From Muribaculaceae bacterium (lineage in GTDB: Bacteria; Pseudomonadota; Alphaproteobacteria; Rs-D84): DNA of 9,053 nucleotides. A program made the translations under genes and the position numbers. Each line of letters opens with the position of its first letter. The first letter of the stretch is position 1. The stretch is taken from NCBI GenBank assembly GCA_023665245.1, contig JAMPEH010000079.1:1-9053 (forward strand), given 5' to 3'. Positions 5,600 to 9,053 of this stretch are shown piece by piece. The notes beneath the pieces were generated by a model. The model ran no database searches and was not told the origin of the DNA. It saw nothing but the letters and a program-made list of their open reading frames with translations.

Positions 5600-6144
5600 T
5601 CCCCGCCCTCCACAATGTGGGTGGCCCGCATATCCGCCGCGTGCAGCTCATACACAAGGCGGTAGAGCTTCATGGCCTCGTTCAGCCCTCGGCTCCCGCC
5701 CCTCACGGCCTCGTCAAAGGCTCCCATGTGCCATCGGATGGCAAGGGCCTCCTCGTCCGTCAGCCGGATAAACCGGGAGATCAGATAGACGGACTTCTCC
5801 CCGTGCCCAAAGGGGAAGCGGTCGTTGACGGCATAGCCAAAACCGCCCCCGTCCGGGTCCGGGCGGAAGCTCTTGGCGTAGTAGTTGGCCTTGCATACGT
5901 CGTGTAAAAGGCCACAGATGGCCGCCGTTTCCATGGTCTCCCCGCTGTCCCGGTCGATCACCCGGCACAGCTCCTTGAACACGTTGACGCTATGCTCCAC
6001 AAGCCCCCCCGGATAGGCCAGGTGGTGCTTTGTGCTGGCCGGGGCGGTGAAGAAATCCGTCTGCCCTTTCAGCCAGTCCAGCAGTTGCTCCGCTCCCGGT
6101 CTGTGTATGTACTTCCTGAACAGCTCCTCAAATTCTTCCTTCAC
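5596..6144 (-). CDS. HD-domain phosphohydrolase-like phage protein
   Basis: It starts at GTG 6144 (182 aa); GGGAG lies nine bases upstream. Metal-binding residues of the HD superfamily are visible: His51 in GLVEHS, His81-Asp82 in LLHDVCKA, His114 in FGHGEKS, His139 in IRWHMGAF and Asp171 in ELHAADMRA. The layout matches the short phage HD proteins found with recombination and replication genes. HD enzymes hydrolyse phosphate esters of nucleotides or nucleic acids. The substrate cannot be told here; a nucleotide-pool or nuclease role beside RecU is likely. Confidence 0.8.
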   Translation of the reverse strand: MKEEFEELFRKYIHRPGAEQLLDWLKGQTDFFTAPASTKHHLAYPGGLVEHSVNVFKELCRVIDRDSGETMETAAICGLLHDVCKANYYAKSFRPDPDGGGFGYAVNDRFPFGHGEKSVYLISRFIRLTDEEALAIRWHMGAFDEAVRGGSRGLNEAMKLYRLVYELHAADMRATHIVEGGE

Positions 6145-6199
6145 TATCTCACGCTCCCTGTTTTTTAGGCTCTCCCGCTCGTCCGGGAGGCGGTGGCGG

Positions 6200-6397
6200 T
6201 CAGTCTCCGGCCCCCTCTCTGTCCAGAATGGGGCACCAGGCCGGAATGTACGGGTTGGGACGGCCTATGCCCACCATGTAGCCCCTGTTCGGCCCCTCGT
6301 GGCCGCAACGGTAGTGTGTCTGTCCCCTCGGCCCCGGCTCCAACGCCACATGGGCACATCCGGCGCAGCTCCTCGTGAAGTCCGCTTTCTTTTCCAC
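6200..6397 (-). CDS. Small Cys-rich protein (65 aa), probable zinc binder
   Basis: It starts with GTG 6397, six bases after GGAGGGAG in the end of the Rep gene; only three bases separate the two reading frames. Cysteines at 11, 14, 31 and 55 (CAGC...YRC...AWC) form a spaced four-Cys set compatible with one zinc ion. The middle is Gly/Pro-rich. Similar small Cys proteins occur in clostridial phage early operons without assigned function. It is followed by a 55-base gap before the HD gene. Confidence 0.65.
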   Translation of the reverse strand: MEKKADFTRSCAGCAHVALEPGPRGQTHYRCGHEGPNRGYMVGIGRPNPYIPAWCPILDREGAGD

Positions 6398-6400
6398 GGC

Positions 6401-7237
6401 TTACTCCCTCCTCCTCATGGTCAGGTAGAAATACCAGCCCGATTGTTCCGCATAGTTCCTCTCGCAGTCCACCAACTCCCAGTCATGCCCGCCCCGGCCA
6501 GCATACTGCTTTTCCCAAAAGTCCCGGAACTCCTCACAGTCCATAGGCAGCTTGGCGATCTTTTCAAGCTGGCGGCGGCTGTACTTGTTGTCGTTGGTCC
6601 CCTTGAACCAGGGCTTGTCCAGATTTTGGGATTGCGTCCAGTGCTTCCTCCCGGCACTGTCCTGGACCATGTAGGCGGCTATGTTGGTGATGCCTTTCTC
6701 GTTGGGCTGTAACCTGTCTGCGTTGGCCCATCCGTACATGACCGTCTGGGTCTTCTTGGTCTTGTTTGCTTTCTCCTTCCACCACAGGGCCTCCAAAATG
6801 TCCCGGTCAAGCCCTCCGTTCATCAGGATGTGGTGATGGAGCCGGTGCGTCCCGTTCAGCTTCCGGCCCACCTGGGTCACGCACAGGTATTTCAGCGGTG
6901 GAAGCCCCTGTTTCTTCCGCAGATAGGCCACCCGGCGCAGATACTTCGCCACAATCTTCATGGCCTCCTCCTCGGTCTCCGGCAAAAACTCCGGGGCGTA
7001 GCTCAGATGGAGGGCAATGTCTCCCTTGAAAAAGTTGGACAGCGCCAGCAGGACGAAATACCGCTTGGCCCTCTTGTCGTTCAGATTTTTTTGCTTGGGG
7101 GGGGATACCTTTTCTTTCCTGGCCCGGTTCCCCCGGCGGGTGACCGCCTGCTGTTCCGATGTGTACGGATATATCTGCGGGGAGAGGAAGCTGGGGCCGC
7201 AGTGGATCACCTTCTCCCGCATGAATGAAAGTCTCAT
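6401..7237 (-). CDS. HUH replication initiator-like endonuclease (phage Rep/Gp2-like)
   Basis: ATG 7237 has GGAGGG six bases upstream; a longer frame to 7369 has no such signal. The 278-aa protein has a basic N-terminus (33-60), a motif-1-like strand (IALHLSY, 74-80), HRLHHHILM (131-139) carrying the His-hydrophobic/His-His metal site of HUH nucleases, NADRLQPNE (172-180), and a motif-3-like segment AAYMVQD (188-193). The end, GWYFYLTMRRRE, is typical of Firmicutes rolling-circle replication-associated proteins. In relatives the motif-3 Tyr is followed three residues later by Lys; here it is Gln192. These enzymes nick one strand to start rolling-circle replication. It heads the replication operon. 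Confidence 0.75.
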   Translation of the reverse strand: MRLSFMREKVIHCGPSFLSPQIYPYTSEQQAVTRRGNRARKEKVSPPKQKNLNDKRAKRYFVLLALSNFFKGDIALHLSYAPEFLPETEEEAMKIVAKYLRRVAYLRKKQGLPPLKYLCVTQVGRKLNGTHRLHHHILMNGGLDRDILEALWWKEKANKTKKTQTVMYGWANADRLQPNEKGITNIAAYMVQDSAGRKHWTQSQNLDKPWFKGTNDNKYSRRQLEKIAKLPMDCEEFRDFWEKQYAGRGGHDWELVDCERNYAEQSGWYFYLTMRRRE

Positions 7238-7324
7238 GCCATACCCTCCGTTTTCGCAACAAGGATAATACCCATTACAAGCCCGCACGCCGCACTCCGG
7301 CGGCGTTTGTGAGTTCCCTTGTTT

Positions 7325-7345
7325 CCGGGGCATTTTCAGCCCCGG
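7325..7345. repeat. Perfect inverted repeat near the divergent promoters
   Basis: CCGGGGC (7325-7331) and GCCCCGG (7339-7345) flank ATTTTCA. It lies three bases from a plus-strand -35 box and within the predicted leader of the Rep transcript. Neither side has a T-run, so an operator, an RNA stem in the Rep leader, or part of an origin is more likely than a terminator. Confidence 0.5.
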
Positions 7346-7348
7346 CGC

Positions 7349-7377
7349 TTGACTTCTGCCGCATGACATGGTACAAT
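7349..7377 (+). promoter_or_regulatory. Plus-strand sigma-A-type promoter
   Basis: TTGACT at 7349-7354 (five of six), a 17-base spacer, TACAAT at 7372-7377 (five of six). The predicted start is near 7384. No credible gene follows on the plus strand, but a hairpin with a T-tail does, about 90 bases on. Confidence 0.6.
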
Positions 7378-7400
7378 ATGTAGCATGATTAGCCCGTCAA
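7373..7400 (-). promoter_or_regulatory. Possible minus-strand promoter for the Rep operon
   Basis: On the minus strand: TTGACG (7400-7395), a 16-base spacer, TATTGT (7378-7373). The -10 is weak and overlaps the -10 of the plus-strand promoter almost exactly, so the two would compete. It would give a Rep leader of about 130 bases containing the 7325-7345 stem. Confidence 0.35.
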
Positions 7401-7474
7401 ACGGCAAAATATTGTATTCACGGCCACCCCCGGCGCTCGCTTCCCACAGCGGACGCCGGGGATGGTCTCTTTTT
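7384..7474 (+). ncRNA. Candidate small RNA of about 90 nt
   Basis: Bounded by a good promoter (boxes at 7349-7377) and an intrinsic terminator (7424-7474). The transcript begins with a CCGT-CAA-ACGG mini-hairpin (7393-7403), then an A/T-rich single-stranded part (about 7404-7420), then the terminator stem. Its U-run overlaps the stop codon of the convergent 113-aa gene. A reading frame opening at ATG 7385 lacks a ribosome binding site and runs antisense through the 113-aa gene, so coding is unlikely. It may act on other mRNAs through the open part; no target is proven. Confidence 0.45.
7424..7474 (+). terminator. Intrinsic terminator of the plus-strand transcript
   Basis: CCACCCCCGGCG (7424-7435) pairs with CGCCGGGGATGG (7454-7465) with one mismatch, and TCTCTTTTT follows (7466-7474). 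The loop contains a smaller CGC/GCG pairing. On the minus strand the stem would also form (the mismatch becomes a G-U pair) but no T-run follows it, so plus-strand termination is the clear direction. Confidence 0.6.
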
Positions 7475-7814
7475 ATGCTCCGTAGTCCTCCATGGTATCC
7501 ATGTACGCCTCCCATTCGGCGCACCACTCCCGTGCCACGCAGTCCAGGCAGTTCTCCGTCTGCTCCTCGCACTGCCAGCCAAAGTCCCGGACCAGGACAA
7601 GCCTTGTCTCGTCGTCGTTCCAGTCGATCTCCCGCTCGCCCTTGTAGAGCTTGTCCGCCGCCCGAAGGCGGCACACCCGTATGTCCAGAAAGTCCACGTC
7701 CTCCAAAACCTTGCTTTGCAGGGCCAGCGCCTTGGCTTCCCGTGCGGAACTGGCAAAGATAACCGTTGTCCCGAAGTGATACCCTTTCCCGTCCCTCGCC
7801 TCGTATGCTTTCAT
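7473..7814 (-). CDS. Conserved-looking phage protein with Cys cluster (113 aa)
   Basis: ATG 7814 follows GAGGAGGG, which overlaps the end of the upstream PAPS-reductase-like gene (12-base gap). Residues 1-48 form a strand-helix-strand unit (YEARDGKGYHFGTTVIFA, then an Ala-rich helix and DFLDIRVCRL). The later half contains DWNDDETRLVLVRDFGW and Cys82, Cys89, Cys92 and Cys98 (NCLDCVAREWC), a possible zinc site. It ends in an acidic helix. I recall similar unnamed proteins beside phage PAPS-reductase-like genes, but no function is established. Confidence 0.75.
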   Translation of the reverse strand: MKAYEARDGKGYHFGTTVIFASSAREAKALALQSKVLEDVDFLDIRVCRLRAADKLYKGEREIDWNDDETRLVLVRDFGWQCEEQTENCLDCVAREWCAEWEAYMDTMEDYGA

Positions 7815-8333
7815 GCCTGTCCCTCCTCACAAAAGGCTGTATTGCAACTCCCCGTCCAGCATGGCCCAGCGGAAACGTGGGTCTCCTGGCGTCAGCAGAT
7901 GCTCGTCCTCCATCTGAAAGCGGCGGTCAAAGTCATGGACCGTGTGGCCGTCCGGGTGGAAGTTCACCGGGCTGTCCGTGTCCCATTTCAGGAGCAAGGC
8001 CCACAGCGCCGGGTAATCCCGGCGGAGGAGCCGAAGCTGGTTGACCCCCTGATTGTGGCACATCCAGCACCCATCACGGCAGCCGGTTTCATAGGTCGGG
8101 GCCAGAATGTTCTCATACTGACAATGGAGGCCGCATAGGCCCTCCTCGATATCGAACTCCACCAGCGGGGCCCGCTTGCGGTCATTGAGCTGCCCGAAGC
8201 GTTTCGGCTCATCTGCCGCAATTCCCAGATATTCCACCGTCACGATATTTTTACCGTCCCTCGTGGCGGGACTTGGTGAAAACACCCTTGTTTTGAGGTC
8301 CTGGCACCATGTCCCTTTTCTCGTGAAGCTGAC

Positions 8334-8520
8334 GGGGAAGCCTCTGATGCTGTCCTCTGCAAACCAGGGCTTGTGTATCCGCACCCTGCTTGATGTAGTC
8401 GATTTTGAGCTTCTTGCACCAGCTCCCGATCTGGGCAGGGAAGCCCTGGATGCGGGTGCTTGGCTGCTCGTTTGAGGCCTGACTGGCACCACGGATGCCA
8501 CAGGTCCGGGAAGCCCAGGA
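8334..8520 (-). repeat. Three related GFP..WC..LK motif units in three frames
   Basis: On the minus strand, GGCTTCCC...TGGTGC...CTCAAA recurs starting near 8514, 8444 and 8342 (spacings 70 and about 103 bases, both one more than a multiple of three). Translated, the copies give IILGFPDLWHPWCQSGLK, RIQGFPAQIGSWCKKLK and SIRGFPVSFTRKGTWCQDLK, each in a different frame. The pattern matches the GFP/WC/LK motif of PAPS-reductase-family proteins. Confidence 0.65.
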
Positions 8521-8539
8521 TAATCCCCTGTTTGTAATA

Positions 8540-8550
8540 CCCCCCCCCCC
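8540..8550 (-). repeat. 11-base mononucleotide G tract inside a coding region
   Basis: Eleven C on the plus strand (G on the coding strand) directly after AATTGC. Long G/C tracts are prone to slippage in cells and to miscalling in sequencing. Its length decides which of three frames is read downstream. Confidence 0.9.
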
Positions 8551-8885
8551 GCAATTCTTGGCCTTGCGCTTGGGAACATGGTAAAACAGCTTTTCGTAGG
8601 TGACTTTCTGCCCGCCTTTCATGGCGCACAGATGCTCCACCTCAATGTGATACTTCCTCCAGATGTACTCGTCCGCCCGCTCCTTGAACGCCACCATCTT
8701 GGGATGCTCGCCCCGGATGGTGTCCGTGGCCCAGATGTCCGTGGTGGTGATCCGGTCCAGTGGCAGGCCACGGGTAAAGATCACATCCAGCATCTTCATA
8801 CTGTCCTTGCCGTGGCTGATGCGGGCGATGTACTGGAATTGCTGGTCGGTGATATGTGCTTCTCGTTCCATTTCGTCGCCCCGTT

Positions 8886-9053
8886 TCAGTAAGTCTCCAG
8901 CACCGGCACGATCTCGATGTGCTTAATGGCGGTGACTGGGCGACCATACATTTCCCTGTTGATAACCTTTATCCACGCTTCTTTCAGGCTCCCAGCCCTT
9001 ACCATCTTCACATCCTCCGTCCCGGTCACATAGCCGATCTTCACGGAATAGTT
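8886..9053 (-). CDS. C-terminal end of an unknown protein (cut by window end)
   Basis: The minus-strand frame is open from 9053 to the TGA at 8888-8886, giving the last 55 residues. It reads as alpha/beta (VKIGYVTGTEDVKMV, then SLKEAWIKVINREMYGR, then AIKHIEIVPVLETY). No family recognised. The stop lies 14 bases before the start of the PAPS-reductase-like gene, so the two are probably in one operon. Confidence 0.6.
   Translation of the reverse strand, partial: NYSVKIGYVTGTEDVKMVRAGSLKEAWIKVINREMYGRPVTAIKHIEIVPVLETY

Larger units (their letters stand above)
7238..7472. other. Non-coding regulatory region between the Rep gene and the 113-aa gene
   Basis: Roughly 235 bases without a gene. It holds divergent promoter-like boxes sharing a -10 region, an inverted repeat at 7325-7345, a second GC hairpin near 7288-7307, and a long hairpin with T-tail at 7424-7474. 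With a HUH Rep gene beside it, this is also the most likely place in the window for a replication origin, although no nick site can be proven. Confidence 0.5.
7827..8871 (-). pseudogene. Frame-disrupted phage PAPS-reductase/PP-loop family gene
   Basis: The N-terminal part (ATG 8871) has a PP-loop ATP-binding motif, SHGKDS at residues 19-24, then TDIWATDT and a long conserved-looking stretch to KRKAKNC. An 11-G tract (8550-8540) follows; the starting frame then ends at 8251. The C-terminal part lies in another frame and reads to 7827: EYLGIAADEPKRF, RDGCWMCHNQG (Cys pair), LLRRDYPALWALLLKWD, HTVHDFDRRF. Both halves fit one protein of the phosphoadenosine phosphosulfate reductase-like family common in phages, which may act in sulfur or nucleic-acid chemistry. 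A one-base shorter G tract would open a single frame to 7827, but related motifs in two other frames suggest more than one frameshift. Either a decayed gene, sequencing error, or frame control. The start has only a weak ribosome binding site. Confidence 0.75.

Noticed and set aside
5228..5665. Plus-strand open frame opposite RecU and HD genes
   Set aside because: Antisense shadow; the minus-strand genes show catalytic motifs and coupled starts.
7238..7369. Longer N-terminus for the Rep protein
   Set aside because: No ribosome binding site at 7369, and the extra 44 residues translate the regulatory gap with its inverted repeats; GGAGGG precedes 7237.
7385..7762. Plus-strand open frame following the 7349 promoter
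   Set aside because: No ribosome binding site, antisense to the 113-aa gene, and interrupted at RNA level by the predicted terminator at 7424-7474.
1..9053. CRISPR array, tRNA or insertion sequence
   Set aside because: No regularly spaced direct repeats, no cloverleaf or CCA-type end, and no transposase or terminal inverted repeats were seen.

Overview
The window is GC-rich, uses strong GGAGG-type ribosome binding sites and several GTG starts, and packs genes with 4-14 base overlaps. This, together with the gene content, fits a mobile element (prophage, phage-plasmid or integrative element) of a high-GC Clostridia host, probably Oscillospiraceae. The host call is inferred from composition and protein style only.

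Layout. Bases 1-2512 carry a plus-strand accessory operon: the tail of a truncated gene with a DUF5710-like end, an unknown 188-aa protein, a DUF3560 protein, and two small unknown proteins. Intergenic gaps here are strikingly C/A-rich. Bases 2573-2972 look like a self-contained one-gene cassette: a palindrome touching the -35 box, an extended -10 promoter, a very acidic 95-aa protein, and a hairpin terminator. Bases 2936-3171 form a convergent junction with three hairpins and no gene.

Bases 3172-7237 carry a tightly coupled minus-strand operon, transcribed right to left: HUH Rep-like endonuclease, a Cys-rich small protein, an HD-domain protein, a RecU-like Holliday junction resolvase, a one-TM small protein, an unknown 220-aa protein, a very basic 71-aa protein, a zinc-ribbon 71-aa protein, and a sigma-70-region-4-like phage regulator. 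This looks like a phage replication/recombination module ending in a late-gene switch, but no packaging genes follow; two minus-strand terminators follow instead.

Bases 7238-7472 are non-coding, with divergent overlapping promoters and a possible short plus-strand RNA of about 90 nt. Bases 7473-9053 (minus strand) carry a Cys-containing 113-aa protein, a frame-disrupted PAPS-reductase-family gene, and the end of an unknown gene cut by the window edge.

The most unusual points are: (1) the PAPS-reductase-like gene, where an 11-base G tract is followed by three related GFP..WC..LK motifs, each in a different reading frame; (2) the promoter-to-terminator small RNA candidate; (3) the acidic single-gene cassette; and (4) a shared Qxx[LI]F clamp-binding-like C-terminal motif in two unrelated proteins. 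No database search was possible, so family names rest on remembered motifs.
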